DNA from: Adhaeribacter aerolatus
GTDB lineage: Bacteria; Bacteroidota; Bacteroidia; Cytophagales; Hymenobacteraceae
Length of the DNA: 64,000 bases
Reading direction: 5' to 3'
NCBI RefSeq assembly: GCF_007991635.1
Contig: NZ_BJYS01000003.1
Span: 124,001-188,000 of the forward strand
Shown here piece by piece: positions 25,866 through 35,030 of the stretch (position 1 is its first letter; the number at the start of each line of letters is the position of its first letter). Below the pieces are notes generated by a model, which ran no database searches, was not told the origin of the DNA, and was given only the letters and a program-made list of their open reading frames with translations. Both the position numbers and the translations under genes were made by a program.

Positions 25866-26438
25866 ATGTTTAATTTTAAAGAAATACTGTCGGTAACGCT
25901 TATCTTATTTGCCGTAATCGATATTCTGGGTTCCATTCCGCTTATAATAGAATTACGCAAACGCGAAGGCATCATACAGTCAGGAAAAGCGACTTTGGTG
26001 GCCGGCATTGTGATGGTTGTTTTTCTTTTTCTGGGTCAGGAAATATTAAAATTATTTGGCCTGGATTTTCAGTCGTTTGCGCTGGCGGGAGCCATTATTA
26101 TTTTTCTGTTCGGGATGGAGATGATTCTGGGTATTCATTTATTTCAAAGTAACCCGGAAGCCAGCACCGGTTCTATTGTGCCCTTGGCTTTCCCGATAAT
26201 TGCGGGCGCCGGCACCATGACCACCTTGCTATCGTTGCGGGCGGCTTATGCTTTACCCAATATTTTGGTGGGTATTTTATTAAACTTGGTGTTCATTTAC
26301 ATTGTACTTAAGGCTTCGGGCTGGCTGGAGCAAAAGCTGGGGCACGCCGGTACCGAAGTAATCCGCAAAGTTTTTGGCTTTATATTGTTGGCCATCGCCA
26401 TTAAATTATTTATTACCAATCTTCGGATGGAGGGTTAA
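25866..26438 (+). CDS. MarC family integral membrane protein
   Basis: A 190-residue protein with about six membrane helices: VTLILFAVIDILGSIPLIIELR, ATLVAGIVMVVFLFLGQEIL, ALAGAIIIFLFGMEMILG and later ones. The segment PLAFPIIAGAGTMTTLLSL is the MarC signature. Function of the family is unsettled; the early link to antibiotic resistance has not held. It starts 26 nt after the aminotransferase. Confidence 0.93.
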   Translation: MFNFKEILSVTLILFAVIDILGSIPLIIELRKREGIIQSGKATLVAGIVMVVFLFLGQEILKLFGLDFQSFALAGAIIIFLFGMEMILGIHLFQSNPEASTGSIVPLAFPIIAGAGTMTTLLSLRAAYALPNILVGILLNLVFIYIVLKASGWLEQKLGHAGTEVIRKVFGFILLAIAIKLFITNLRMEG

Positions 26439-26480
26439 AATCTTACCGAAGATTCTATTTCGCCATTCTAAAATTAGTTA

Positions 26481-26945
26481 ATGATACAGATATTTACCGA
26501 TGGTTCTTCGCGGGGCAATCCGGGGCCGGGGGGCTACGGCACCATTTTACGCTACAAGCAGCACGAAAAAGAACTAACGGCCGGTTTCCGGCTTACCACC
26601 AATAACCGCATGGAATTAATGGCCGTTATTGTAGGTCTCGAAGCTATTAAAACCGAAGGCATTCCGGTTACCATTTATTCCGATTCCAAGTACGTGGTAG
26701 ATGCCATCGAAAAAAAATGGGTGTATGGCTGGCAGAAGAAAGGCTTTGCCGGTAAAGCCAATGCCGATCTCTGGACCAGGTTTTTAAGAATATATCCCAA
26801 ATACCAGGTGCGTTTTGTCTGGATAAAAGGGCACGCCGGCCACCCCGAAAACGAGCGCTGCGACCAACTGGCGGTACAAAGTGCCCTCTCGCCCAACCTG
26901 CTCATCGACCACGGTTACGAAGCCAGCGTGAAGCTTAATCCTTAA
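26481..26945 (+). CDS. rnhA: Ribonuclease HI
   Basis: A 154-residue RNase HI that cuts the RNA strand of RNA-DNA hybrids. Active-site residues are visible: Asp7 (IFTDGSSRGNPGPGG), Glu45 (NNRMELMAV), Asp68 (TIYSDSKYVVDA) and Asp128 (ENERCDQLA), with KGHAG for the catalytic His. Length matches E. coli RnhA. It ends 5 nt before the next gene. Confidence 0.97.
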   Translation: MIQIFTDGSSRGNPGPGGYGTILRYKQHEKELTAGFRLTTNNRMELMAVIVGLEAIKTEGIPVTIYSDSKYVVDAIEKKWVYGWQKKGFAGKANADLWTRFLRIYPKYQVRFVWIKGHAGHPENERCDQLAVQSALSPNLLIDHGYEASVKLNP

Positions 26946-26950
26946 TTCCG

Positions 26951-27664
26951 GTGCCCAACGATTATTTTCGGTTTAAGCAGTTTCTGGTAAAACAGGATAA
27001 ATGCGCCATGAAAGTCTGCACCGATTCCTGCATTCTGGGAGCCTATGCACCAGTTGCGGAAGCCAAAACTATCCTAGACATTGGCACTGGTACGGGTTTA
27101 CTCGCCCTCATGACGGCACAACGTTCTGAAGCACAAATCCAGGCCATCGAAATAGATGCGCTAGCTGCTGTGCAGGCGCGGGAGAATATTGCGGCTAGTC
27201 CCTGGGCCGACCGAATAAGCGTTTATCACCAATCGTTACAAGAATTTGCACAGCATAACCAGACCTTATTTGATGTAATTATTTGCAATCCACCTTTTTA
27301 CGCTGCTTCTCACAAATCACCGGATAAGGCGCGTAATTTGGCTATGCACAGCCACGAATTTTCTTTAGCCGAATTAGTTCATTTTTCCGAGCGCTTTCTT
27401 TCTCCAAACGGGTGCTTATTTGTTCTGCTTCCACCTGCCGAAAGCCGGCATTTATTTGCTTTAGCAGAAAACGAAAACCTACATTTGCATTCGGCCCTGC
27501 AAATATTTACCGCTACCAATGGCAAGCACATCCGCACGGTTCAGGAGTTTAGCCGAAATCCGGCCACTTCCGTTTTGAGCCAGGATTTATTTATCCGCAA
27601 CCCTGATAATTCCTATACCCCAGCTTTTCAGCAACTGCTTCGGGAATATTATTTAATATTTTAA
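26951..27664 (+). CDS. tRNA1(Val) (adenine-N6)-methyltransferase family protein
   Basis: A 237-residue class I SAM methyltransferase. It opens with FRFKQFLVKQDKCAMKVCTDSCILGAY, the TrmN6/YfiC N-terminal pattern. Motif I is ILDIGTGTGLLALMTAQ and the amino-methylase motif is VIICNPPFYAAS. TrmN6 methylates A37 of tRNA1(Val). The start is GTG at 26951, 5 nt after rnhA; the next ATG would cut into the conserved N-terminus. Confidence 0.9.
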   Translation: MPNDYFRFKQFLVKQDKCAMKVCTDSCILGAYAPVAEAKTILDIGTGTGLLALMTAQRSEAQIQAIEIDALAAVQARENIAASPWADRISVYHQSLQEFAQHNQTLFDVIICNPPFYAASHKSPDKARNLAMHSHEFSLAELVHFSERFLSPNGCLFVLLPPAESRHLFALAENENLHLHSALQIFTATNGKHIRTVQEFSRNPATSVLSQDLFIRNPDNSYTPAFQQLLREYYLIF

Positions 27665-27692
27665 GCTGGTTGAATAAATCGGGTCTAGTTTT

Positions 27693-29024
27693 CTAAATAG
27701 TTCTTTCCTCCTCCGTAAAATAGATTCCGTAAATTTTCAGTTCATGCAGGATAGGTTCGTAAATATCGGGGTGTGTTGGAATAACAATGCCGGTATGCTT
27801 AAGCTTTCCTTCTAGTATTAATTTGGCCGCCATGCCCACCGGCAAACCCACGGTTTTGGCCATGGCCGTATTGGTCTGGTCTTCCCCCCTTACTACCAAG
27901 GATGAGGTTAATTCTTTGGTTTCTCCGTTTAGCACATAAGTTATCAGGTGCTGCATCACCACCATATCTTTATCGTGGGGTTCGAGTTGCCATTTTTGCA
28001 GCAGCAGTTTTTCAAGTACCTGGGCCGGGGTAGCCTGTTCCAGGGCAATAGGTTCTTCCGGAAATTCTAAATATTCAAGCAAAGAGAGCGCTTCGTTATC
28101 CGGCGCAATATTTAAATAGGAAGCTATCCGGGCTAACCAACTGGTTTGTAGTGGTGGTGCGGCTGGCAGATAACTTTCCAGGAACTGGCGGTAAGTTAGA
28201 TGTCGGCTTTCCGGCAATTGGTAAGCATCATCGGTAAGGCCCAATTGCACCAGCAGGTGCCAGGCCTGGCAATAACCCCGCCGCCGCAAAGTACCCCTAA
28301 TTAAAGTTTGCACTTCCCGTAACCCGTACGGCTCCTGGTACAGCAAAGAATCGCGGTTCGCATACCCATCAAAGGCTCCCAAATCTGGTATTTCCAAAGA
28401 CTCTGCGCGATTGAATAACTGATGGTACGGAATAAATTTGTGGCAACCATCTTCTAAATATTTGGCGGTTCCTTGGCCTGCCAGCACTACATTACGCGGG
28501 TTCCAGGTAAATTTGTAATGCCACGGGTTATTATCCGATTCCGGCGATACCAAACCGCCGGTGTAAGATTTATACGACATAATTTTTCCGCCTTTTTGCC
28601 GGATATTGTTTAATATAGCCATGGCCGACATGTGATCGATGCCCGGGTCCAGGCCGGCTTCCATCAAAAACAACAAGTTCGCTTCTTTGGCTGCCTGGTG
28701 CAATTCTTTTAACTCGGGTCTAACATACGAAGCCGTAATCAGGTTTTTCCGGTATTGCACGCACAGCCGGGCAATCTTTGGGTGCCAGAAAGCCGGCAGC
28801 ATCGAAATAATTAAATCCGCGGCCTTTACTTCTAAAATTAACTGATCTTCATCCTGAATATTCAACGGAATAATCCGGAGGTGATCCTGGTCCGGCGGTG
28901 TTAGGTGATTTACGAATAAATCAGCCACAGTAACCCGCCACCCCAAGATACCGGCCTGTTGGAACAGGTAAGAAATTAAAATTGTAGCCGAACGACCAGC
29001 ACCGAGTACTACTATATGGGGCAT
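27693..29024 (-). CDS. Saccharopine dehydrogenase-like NAD(P)-binding enzyme
   Basis: About 443 residues. It begins MPHIVVLGAGRSATILISYLF, a Rossmann GxGxxA motif, followed by DLIISMLPAFWHPKIARLC and EAGLDPGIDHMSAM, all typical of saccharopine dehydrogenase / LYS9-like enzymes. In Bacteroidota these may act in lysine breakdown or carboxynorspermidine-type chemistry. The open frame extends 19 codons upstream, but those residues precede the nucleotide-binding strand and are unlikely. Convergent with the tRNA methyltransferase gene, 28 nt apart. Confidence 0.88.
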   Translation of the reverse strand: MPHIVVLGAGRSATILISYLFQQAGILGWRVTVADLFVNHLTPPDQDHLRIIPLNIQDEDQLILEVKAADLIISMLPAFWHPKIARLCVQYRKNLITASYVRPELKELHQAAKEANLLFLMEAGLDPGIDHMSAMAILNNIRQKGGKIMSYKSYTGGLVSPESDNNPWHYKFTWNPRNVVLAGQGTAKYLEDGCHKFIPYHQLFNRAESLEIPDLGAFDGYANRDSLLYQEPYGLREVQTLIRGTLRRRGYCQAWHLLVQLGLTDDAYQLPESRHLTYRQFLESYLPAAPPLQTSWLARIASYLNIAPDNEALSLLEYLEFPEEPIALEQATPAQVLEKLLLQKWQLEPHDKDMVVMQHLITYVLNGETKELTSSLVVRGEDQTNTAMAKTVGLPVGMAAKLILEGKLKHTGIVIPTHPDIYEPILHELKIYGIYFTEEERTI

Positions 29025-29144
29025 CGTGATTAAAGTTATAGCCGGTGAAATATTAATATTTGTATGGGATTGCCAACCCACTTTGGAGTATTTACCAATT
29101 TAAGTTTATTTTTATTTTCTGAATAATATTCTTACTCTTATTAA

Positions 29145-29636
29145 ATGGCCCATACCTTAGAAATAAAGATTTCCATTAACGTATTTTCTTCCGCTACGGA
29201 ATTACCCGCCGACGAACAAAACCTGCTGCAACAAGCCCAGGCTGCCACCCGGAAAGCCTATGCACCTTATTCTAATTTCCTGGTAGGGGCCGCACTGCTT
29301 TTAGAAGATGGCAGCATACACTTGGGCAATAACCAGGAAAATGCCGCATTTCCCTCCGGCTTATGTGCCGAAAGAACCGCTTTATTTGGTATGCGGGCTA
29401 ATATCCCGGATAAAAAGATAAGTAAAATAGCGGTAACGGCCCAACGGGCCAACCAGGAAGCGTTTGTACTGGCACTGCCTTGCGGCGCCTGCCGGCAGGT
29501 AATGTCCGAGTACGAAAACCAGCAAGAAGCTCCCATTACAGTGCTCATGCAGGCCGATAATGGCCAGGTGTACCGCTGTGAATCGGTGAGCGCACTGTTG
29601 CCGCTACAATTTACGCGGCATAATTTAGGGCTGTAA
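29145..29636 (+). CDS. cdd: Cytidine deaminase
   Basis: A 163-residue zinc deaminase converting (deoxy)cytidine to uridine for pyrimidine salvage. Motifs are ARKAYAPYSNFLVGAALL split near 36-52, the CAE site in PSGLCAERTALFG and the second metal pair in PCGACRQVMSEY. The N-terminal 20 residues are outside the core. Appears monocistronic. Confidence 0.95.
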   Translation: MAHTLEIKISINVFSSATELPADEQNLLQQAQAATRKAYAPYSNFLVGAALLLEDGSIHLGNNQENAAFPSGLCAERTALFGMRANIPDKKISKIAVTAQRANQEAFVLALPCGACRQVMSEYENQQEAPITVLMQADNGQVYRCESVSALLPLQFTRHNLGL

Positions 29637-29781
29637 GTTACCCGAAACCCGCTCCCGGCTTAGCTGTACATAAACAAGGTAAATTGTTGATTTTATGCTA
29701 TTTAACCAGGATAAACAGAAGCCGGTTAAAGAAAAAGTTTGATGTAAGCGAATAACAATTTCAATGGGCAACCGGTTAGAT

Positions 29782-30174
29782 TCAGGAGTCCCACATGCCG
29801 GTCATGACAACTTCCAGTAAATGGCCATCAGGGTCGCGGAAGTAAAAAGATTTAAAGCCGTGGCCCCAATCGTACTCCAGTTCAACTGGAATACCCAAGG
29901 CTTCTATCTCGGCTTTGCGGCTATCATAATCCTCGGGAGCTGTTTCGAATGCTAGGTGCAGATTGCCCTGGCCATAATGAGGCGGTAATATTTTACTTTG
30001 CTCTGAGGCCTCGGAAATAAAACACAACAAAACCGAGGAACCTACCCGGAAGAACACATGCCTCCCCGGTACTTCGCCAATGAGTTCGAAACCTAAGCGG
30101 CCGTGGTAAAATTCTTTGGTGCGTGCCAGGTCGCTTACGTAAAGACAAGTTTCTTTTATGCCCTGGAACTGCAT
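29782..30174 (-). CDS. VOC family protein (glyoxalase/dioxygenase fold)
   Basis: A 130-residue vicinal-oxygen-chelate protein. It opens MQFQGIKETCLYVSDLARTKEFYHGRLGFELIGE and ends SFYFRDPDGHLLEVVMTGMW, with the metal-ligand Glu near the C-terminus. Such proteins include lyases, dioxygenases and thiol-transferases of FosB type; the exact reaction is not predictable. Last gene of a ubiE-porT-SDR-VOC run, 12 nt after the SDR gene. Confidence 0.87.
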   Translation of the reverse strand: MQFQGIKETCLYVSDLARTKEFYHGRLGFELIGEVPGRHVFFRVGSSVLLCFISEASEQSKILPPHYGQGNLHLAFETAPEDYDSRKAEIEALGIPVELEYDWGHGFKSFYFRDPDGHLLEVVMTGMWDS

Positions 30175-30186
30175 TAAAATACTGCT

Positions 30187-30936
30187 TTAACTTTTGTGTA
30201 CCACCGTAGCCGAAGCCTGCGCGGCCGGAAAAACCAACACCTCGGCCAAATTAACGTGGGCCGGCCGGGTAACCATAAACAAAATAATATCGGCAATATC
30301 TTCGGCAACCAAGGGCTGAAAACCCTGGTAAACGGCTTCGGCCCGGCCTTTATCGCCTTTAAACCGTACTTCCGAAAACTCGGTTTGCACCAAACCCGGG
30401 TTAATTTCCGATACCTTAATGCCTTCTTTCACTAAATCGAACCGCATGCCTTGTGAGAGTGCATCTACGGCAAACTTAGAAGCATTGTAAACATTACCGT
30501 TGGGGTAAGCTTCTTTACCGGCCACCGAGCCAATATTTATAATATGGCCACGCTGTTGCTTTATCATGAGCGGGATTATTTCTTTCGATACGTACAGCAG
30601 ACCTTTCACATTTATATCCAGCATCATCTCCCAGTCCTGTTCATCGCCGCTTTGGATGGGCGCCAACCCGTGAGCATTACCGGCATTATTTACCAGGACC
30701 TCTATTTGCCGCCAATCTTCCGGCAAACCAGCCACCAGTTCTTTTACTTTAGCTTTATCCCGTACATCAAATTCCAAAGTCAAAACCCGGCCTGTGGTTA
30801 TCTGGTTCTTAAGTTCTTCCAGGCGGCCGGCGCGGCGGCCGGTAGCAATAATATCGAAACCGTTTTGCGCCAGCAGCAAGGCGGTGGCCCGGCCAATGCC
30901 CGAGGTGGCACCCGTAATGAATGCAATTTTATTCAT
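30187..30936 (-). CDS. Short-chain dehydrogenase/reductase (YdfG-like)
   Basis: A 249-residue SDR. The cofactor site is AFITGATSGIGRATALLLAQ, the NNAG motif is LVNNAGNAHGLAP and the catalytic YxxxK is VYNASKFAVDAL. NATGRRAGRLEEL-like basic residues after the second strand suggest NADP. The closest characterised kin are YdfG-type enzymes acting on serine or 3-hydroxy acids. It starts 3 nt after porT ends. Confidence 0.92.
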   Translation of the reverse strand: MNKIAFITGATSGIGRATALLLAQNGFDIIATGRRAGRLEELKNQITTGRVLTLEFDVRDKAKVKELVAGLPEDWRQIEVLVNNAGNAHGLAPIQSGDEQDWEMMLDINVKGLLYVSKEIIPLMIKQQRGHIINIGSVAGKEAYPNGNVYNASKFAVDALSQGMRFDLVKEGIKVSEINPGLVQTEFSEVRFKGDKGRAEAVYQGFQPLVAEDIADIILFMVTRPAHVNLAEVLVFPAAQASATVVHKS

Positions 30937-30939
30937 GGC

Positions 30940-31683
30940 TTAGTTCTCGAAATTCAGGTAAAGCGTAATGGTATTGGACCTGACGGCCTGCACACTACGG
31001 CTGTAAGGATTTACGCCCGATGCATACCGGTTGGTAATGCCATTAGAGAAACGAAGTTCGGGGGCGAATTTAAAGAATGGGTAAAACATATCGAGCCCGA
31101 CACCATACTCAATCGCAAAATCCTGGTTGTTTACTTCCAGTTCGGAGCTGGCATTGGCTTTCTTTTTATTGCCAATATCTACCCCAGTTTTGGCGCCGCC
31201 CACAAAATACATGCGCACGTTACCGCGCCGCAACGATTTAAATTTAAACAACAACGGAAATTCCACCGAAGTAGCACCCATTTCCTGGGTAACGGTTTTG
31301 GTGCTGGTTTTATATTCTATGCCCCGCGAGTAAAAACTTACGCCGGGTAAAAACCGCAAGTCAATAAAATCGGTAATGCGCCGGTTCAGCACAAAGCCAA
31401 TGGCAAAGCCCGGGTAAAATTTAGGATTAACCGACATGGAGTCGCGGAGCCGTTCTACGTAATAATCGGAATGTACCAGGGTAAAGCGGGCGGTATTTCC
31501 GGCCAGGTAAAAACCGTAGTGCATCGGTTTATCATCGTGGTTCGGCAGGTTCTGGCGGATATATTTTTTATCCTGGGCCATGGTAGTGAAACCGGTAGCC
31601 AGCAGGAATAAGCAAAAAGCAGTTGAAAAAATTATTTTAACCCGGTGTAAATAGAACTGATGCCGAACGTAAGAGAATGCCAT
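30940..31683 (-). CDS. porT: PorT family outer-membrane protein (type IX secretion)
   Basis: A 247-residue beta-barrel protein with a signal peptide (VKIIFSTAFCLFLLATGFTTMAQ). Segments DKPMHYGFYLAGNTARFTLV, FYPGFAIGFVLNRRITDFIDLRFLPGVSFY and a final TITLYLNFEN are those of PorT/SprT, needed for type IX secretion and gliding. Placement directly after ubiE is a common Bacteroidota arrangement. The only ATG start overlaps the ubiE 3' end by 52 nt and gives a long basic n-region of about 15 residues; a non-ATG start inside the overlap is possible. Confidence 0.88.
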   Translation of the reverse strand: MAFSYVRHQFYLHRVKIIFSTAFCLFLLATGFTTMAQDKKYIRQNLPNHDDKPMHYGFYLAGNTARFTLVHSDYYVERLRDSMSVNPKFYPGFAIGFVLNRRITDFIDLRFLPGVSFYSRGIEYKTSTKTVTQEMGATSVEFPLLFKFKSLRRGNVRMYFVGGAKTGVDIGNKKKANASSELEVNNQDFAIEYGVGLDMFYPFFKFAPELRFSNGITNRYASGVNPYSRSVQAVRSNTITLYLNFEN

Positions 31684-32354
31684 TGTGTGTTTTTAAATCC
31701 TACTTGCTTTAGAATATTAATAAAATCCTGCCCGTCCGGGAAAGCCTGTACCGATTCGGGCAAGTACGTATATGCCGCCTGGTCTTTAGAAATAAGCTTT
31801 CCAAAAACGGGTAATATATTTTTAAAATAAAAATTATACACCTGCTTAAACGGAAAAGCCCGGGGTTTCGAAAATTCGAGTACCACAATCCGCCCGCCCG
31901 GCTTTAAAACCCGGTACATTTCGCTGAGCCCCTGGGGCAAATTTTCGAAGTTCCGCACCCCAAAGGCCGCCATGGCGCCATCAAAAGTATTCTCGGCAAA
32001 AGCCAGGTTCTCCGAATCGCCGAGTTGCAGTTCTATCTTATCGGTCAGGTTTTTCTTTTTTATTTTTTCCCGGCCTACCGCCAGCATTCCTTCCGAAATA
32101 TCTACCCCTATTATTTTTTGTGGCTTAAGCTGCAACGCCTCTATGGCAAAATCGCCGGTGCCGGTAGCAATATCCAGCAACAAAGCCGGCTTGTTTTGCC
32201 CCATTACCTTAACGGCTTGTTTGCGCCAATAAATATCTATACCCGCACTTAAAAAATGATTCAGAAAATCGTATTTGCCGGCAATGCTGTTAAACATTTG
32301 CGCCACCTGCGATTTTTTACCGGCCTGGGCATCTTTATAAGGAACTACCGACAT
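31632..32354 (-). CDS. ubiE: Demethylmenaquinone methyltransferase
   Basis: A 240-residue class I methyltransferase, the last step of menaquinone synthesis. It shows MFNSIAGKYDFLNHFLSAGIDIYWR (the YDxLN motif), LLDIATGTGDFAIEAL as motif I, GDSENLAFAENTFDGAMAAFGVRNFENL and GGRIVVLEFSKP. Length is normal. First gene of an operon with porT, the SDR and the VOC gene. Confidence 0.96.
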   Translation of the reverse strand: MSVVPYKDAQAGKKSQVAQMFNSIAGKYDFLNHFLSAGIDIYWRKQAVKVMGQNKPALLLDIATGTGDFAIEALQLKPQKIIGVDISEGMLAVGREKIKKKNLTDKIELQLGDSENLAFAENTFDGAMAAFGVRNFENLPQGLSEMYRVLKPGGRIVVLEFSKPRAFPFKQVYNFYFKNILPVFGKLISKDQAAYTYLPESVQAFPDGQDFINILKQVGFKNTQWHSLTFGISSIYTGLK

Positions 32355-32426
32355 GCTATAATTATTGTAGAAAACGAAACACTAAAACTAATAATCCCTT
32401 AACTTTTATTGCAGGATAAGGTTTAA

Positions 32427-32460
32427 AAAAAAAGGCTAAACCTGGGTTTAGCCTTTTTTT
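32427..32460 (-). terminator. Terminator of the first PorE-like gene
   Basis: A GGCTAAACC/GGTTTAGCC stem flanked by A- and T-runs, able to act on both strands. It lies between ubiE's start region and the stop of the OmpA-type gene. Confidence 0.9.
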
Positions 32461-32490
32461 CTCGGGACCAGGCCCAAAGTTAATAGTTTT

Positions 32491-34485
32491 TTATTTTTGC
32501 GGCGTAATGGTGCCGTTATTATTCGTACCACCCTCAATTTTAATATCGTTCGGGTTTTGTCCTTCTCTTGGAATAATCACGAATTCGGTACGACGGTTAA
32601 GCTGCATGTTTTCCGGCGAATCGTTTGGCGCCGCCGGACGGCGCTCGCCGTAGCTTACGGTAACTAAGCGGTTTTGCGCAACGCCGTTTTTAACCAGATA
32701 ATCGTAAGCCGCTTTGGCCCGGTTCTCACCCAGTACAATGTTATATTCATCAGTGTTCCGCGAGTCGCAGTGGCCGTTAATTGATATATTAATACCCGGG
32801 TTCGCTTTCAGAATCCGCACCAGATTGTCCAACTCGGTTACCGATTCGGCCCGTAAGGTATATTCGTCGGTATCGAAGTAAATTTTCTCAAAAGCCAGAC
32901 GGCCGGCCGCTGTGGTATCGGTAAACGGTACGTAAAAATCTTTCTCGATAACAGTAGTATCGTTGGTTACTACCGGAATATCAAATTCTTCGGTAGCAAT
33001 ATTATTACCGTCTTTCGAAACACTTACCTGGTATTTACGACCTGATAAAACGCTAACCGAATAGGTACCGGAATCGGGTTTGGTAACATCGCGGTAACTA
33101 ATGGCCTGTTTGTTGGCCTGCTGGCCGCTAAATACTAACTCTACCCCTGGTATAACTGATTTATCGCGCAGGTTGTATACGTGGCCGCGGATTACCACAT
33201 TTTTAATATAGTTGATGGTCCAGATATCTTTTTCGCCGTAGCCACCCATGCGGTAAGACGATAAGTAAGCGTAAGAGCCATCTGGGCTTAAGCGGTAATA
33301 AGCATCATCATCGGGCGTGTTAATCGGATAACCCATGTTTTCCGGACGGCTCCAGCGACGCGAAACCGAATCGAACTTGGTCACAAACACATCGTAGCCG
33401 CCCATGCTATTGTGGCCCCGGGAAGTAAAATACATGGTTTTGCCATCGCGGGTCAGGTAAGGGCTATCATCATCGTCCTGAGAGTTAATTAAAGTACCCA
33501 TGCTTTTAGGTTTACCCCAATCGCCGTTCGCATCGCGTTCCGACACGTAAATATCTTTGTCGCCGTTTTCAGAGTAATGGCTGGTAGAATAATATAAGAA
33601 TTTACCATCCGGGGTAATGTAAGCGTCGCCTTCGTAGTCGCGGGTATTAATATTATTGCTCAAAGGCTTCGGGGCCGACCAGGTACCATTTTCGAGGGTG
33701 CTGAAAAAGAAGTCACCGTTGTTCTGGTCGCGGTATAAAAGTAGTTTGGTATCGTTGTCGAATAACTGAATCGCCGCATCGTGGAACTGTGAGTTAATGT
33801 TGCCAACCGGTTTGGGCTGTTGCCAGGTAGCAGTAGGATCAGCGCGGCGGGTTTCAAAAACATCTTCGTAATATTCGCCATATTGGTCGGCTTTACCACC
33901 AGTTACGTTTTCGGAACGGGAGGTAAACAGCAAATAATTATCATCGGCAGCAATTACGGGGCTGTGCTCCGAATAGGCCGTATTAATTTCTGATCCCAGG
34001 TTTTTAACAAAAATATCTTTGGCATTATTAAACTGGGCTTTGGCATTCCGGCTTTGCTGCATTAAACGGGCAATTTCGGGCTTGCGCTCATCGTTCTTCT
34101 TCAGGGTGGCATCATAGGCCCGGTAGTGGGCAATGGCTTCATCGAACCGGTAGTTCAGGTGATCGATGCGACCTAACCAGTATTCTACATCTTTGGCTAC
34201 CTTGGGGCTTAACCGTTGGGCCCGGTAAATGTATTCGCTGGCTTTTTCTTTATCGAACGAGATGTAACTTACCCCCGCCCGGAATAAAGCTTGCGCGTTA
34301 TCGGCGTCTTTGGCCAGCACCTGCTCGTAAAAAGGAATAGCCGACCGGTAATTTTCATCATCAAAAAACTTATTACCTCTTTTCATTAACTGCCGATTGC
34401 TCTGCGCCATTGCCGAAACTGCCACCAGGAGCGCCAGACCGAATAGAAAAGAAAACCTGAAAACTTTTTTAGTTAAATTATTCAT
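32491..34485 (-). CDS. PorE-like TPR/PD40/CRD/OmpA envelope protein
   Basis: A 664-residue secreted protein (signal near 8-27, ending VSAMAQ). Domain order: TPR helices (about 30-150), a PD40 propeller (about 180-420, with repeats such as SPYLTRDGKTMYFTSRGHNSMGGYDVF), a carboxypeptidase-regulatory-like beta domain (VIRGHVYNLRDKSVIPGVELVFSG, about 435-530) and an OmpA domain (about 545-650). The OmpA part keeps the peptidoglycan-binding set: NGHCDSRNTDEYN and GENRAKAAYDYL. This order is that of PorE of the type IX secretion system, which anchors the machine to peptidoglycan. Several paralogues exist per genome, so orthology is unproved. Confidence 0.85.
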   Translation of the reverse strand: MNNLTKKVFRFSFLFGLALLVAVSAMAQSNRQLMKRGNKFFDDENYRSAIPFYEQVLAKDADNAQALFRAGVSYISFDKEKASEYIYRAQRLSPKVAKDVEYWLGRIDHLNYRFDEAIAHYRAYDATLKKNDERKPEIARLMQQSRNAKAQFNNAKDIFVKNLGSEINTAYSEHSPVIAADDNYLLFTSRSENVTGGKADQYGEYYEDVFETRRADPTATWQQPKPVGNINSQFHDAAIQLFDNDTKLLLYRDQNNGDFFFSTLENGTWSAPKPLSNNINTRDYEGDAYITPDGKFLYYSTSHYSENGDKDIYVSERDANGDWGKPKSMGTLINSQDDDDSPYLTRDGKTMYFTSRGHNSMGGYDVFVTKFDSVSRRWSRPENMGYPINTPDDDAYYRLSPDGSYAYLSSYRMGGYGEKDIWTINYIKNVVIRGHVYNLRDKSVIPGVELVFSGQQANKQAISYRDVTKPDSGTYSVSVLSGRKYQVSVSKDGNNIATEEFDIPVVTNDTTVIEKDFYVPFTDTTAAGRLAFEKIYFDTDEYTLRAESVTELDNLVRILKANPGINISINGHCDSRNTDEYNIVLGENRAKAAYDYLVKNGVAQNRLVTVSYGERRPAAPNDSPENMQLNRRTEFVIIPREGQNPNDIKIEGGTNNNGTITPQK

Positions 34486-35030
34486 AGGAAGTAGTTATTA
34501 TTTTCAGATAAGCTTAAAGTTTTTAAGTAACAAAAGTTTGAAGGTGTAAAATAAAAAAAATTATATATCTAATTACTATACGCTATTTTTCCAAGATTGA
34601 TAAAGGTATTTTTCGGAATTTTAAGAACCCAACGAGCTCCGAAAAGGCAGTAACAAGTAAATTCACCAATAAGCTTATTTGCATTTAATGCGGTTATTTG
34701 GCCTTTTTGCCTTTAATTCTGCGCTAAGATAGAAAACTTAAGGATATACAAAAAATAATCTAAATGTTCTAAACTAAAATATTAGCCTTGTCTATATAGA
34801 AGCCTTTAATCTAAAGGGTTTTAGCTGGCAGGTTATCTTTTTAATTCCTCCTCATTATTATTTATTTAGTTAGCGGCCAGAAGCTGTTATAATAGCCGCC
34901 GGTTAAAATTGCCGCGTGCTCGTAAGTTATTTAAAATTAACGCTTGATGATGGCCGTTGTAGCACAAAAAAAGCGGATAATTCATGCTCCGATGAATTAC
35001 CCGCTATACTGATTAAACAAACAAACTATT
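34486..35030. other. Long AT-rich spacer between the two OmpA-type genes
   Basis: 545 nt. The right end holds the terminator of the upstream paralogue (34966-35005). The rest should contain the promoter of the first PorE-like gene, but I see no clear CAAAnnTA/CAAA pair and no small gene. Confidence 0.5.
34966..35005 (-). terminator. Terminator of the second PorE-like gene
   Basis: A 14-bp stem with one mismatch (34972-34985 with 34992-35005), loop of 6, followed on the minus strand by seven T. It lies 26 nt past the stop. Confidence 0.88.

Noticed and set aside
30544-31350. 268-codon open frame on the plus strand
   Set aside because: It lies antisense to the SDR and porT genes, both of which have clear motifs. 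A shadow frame.
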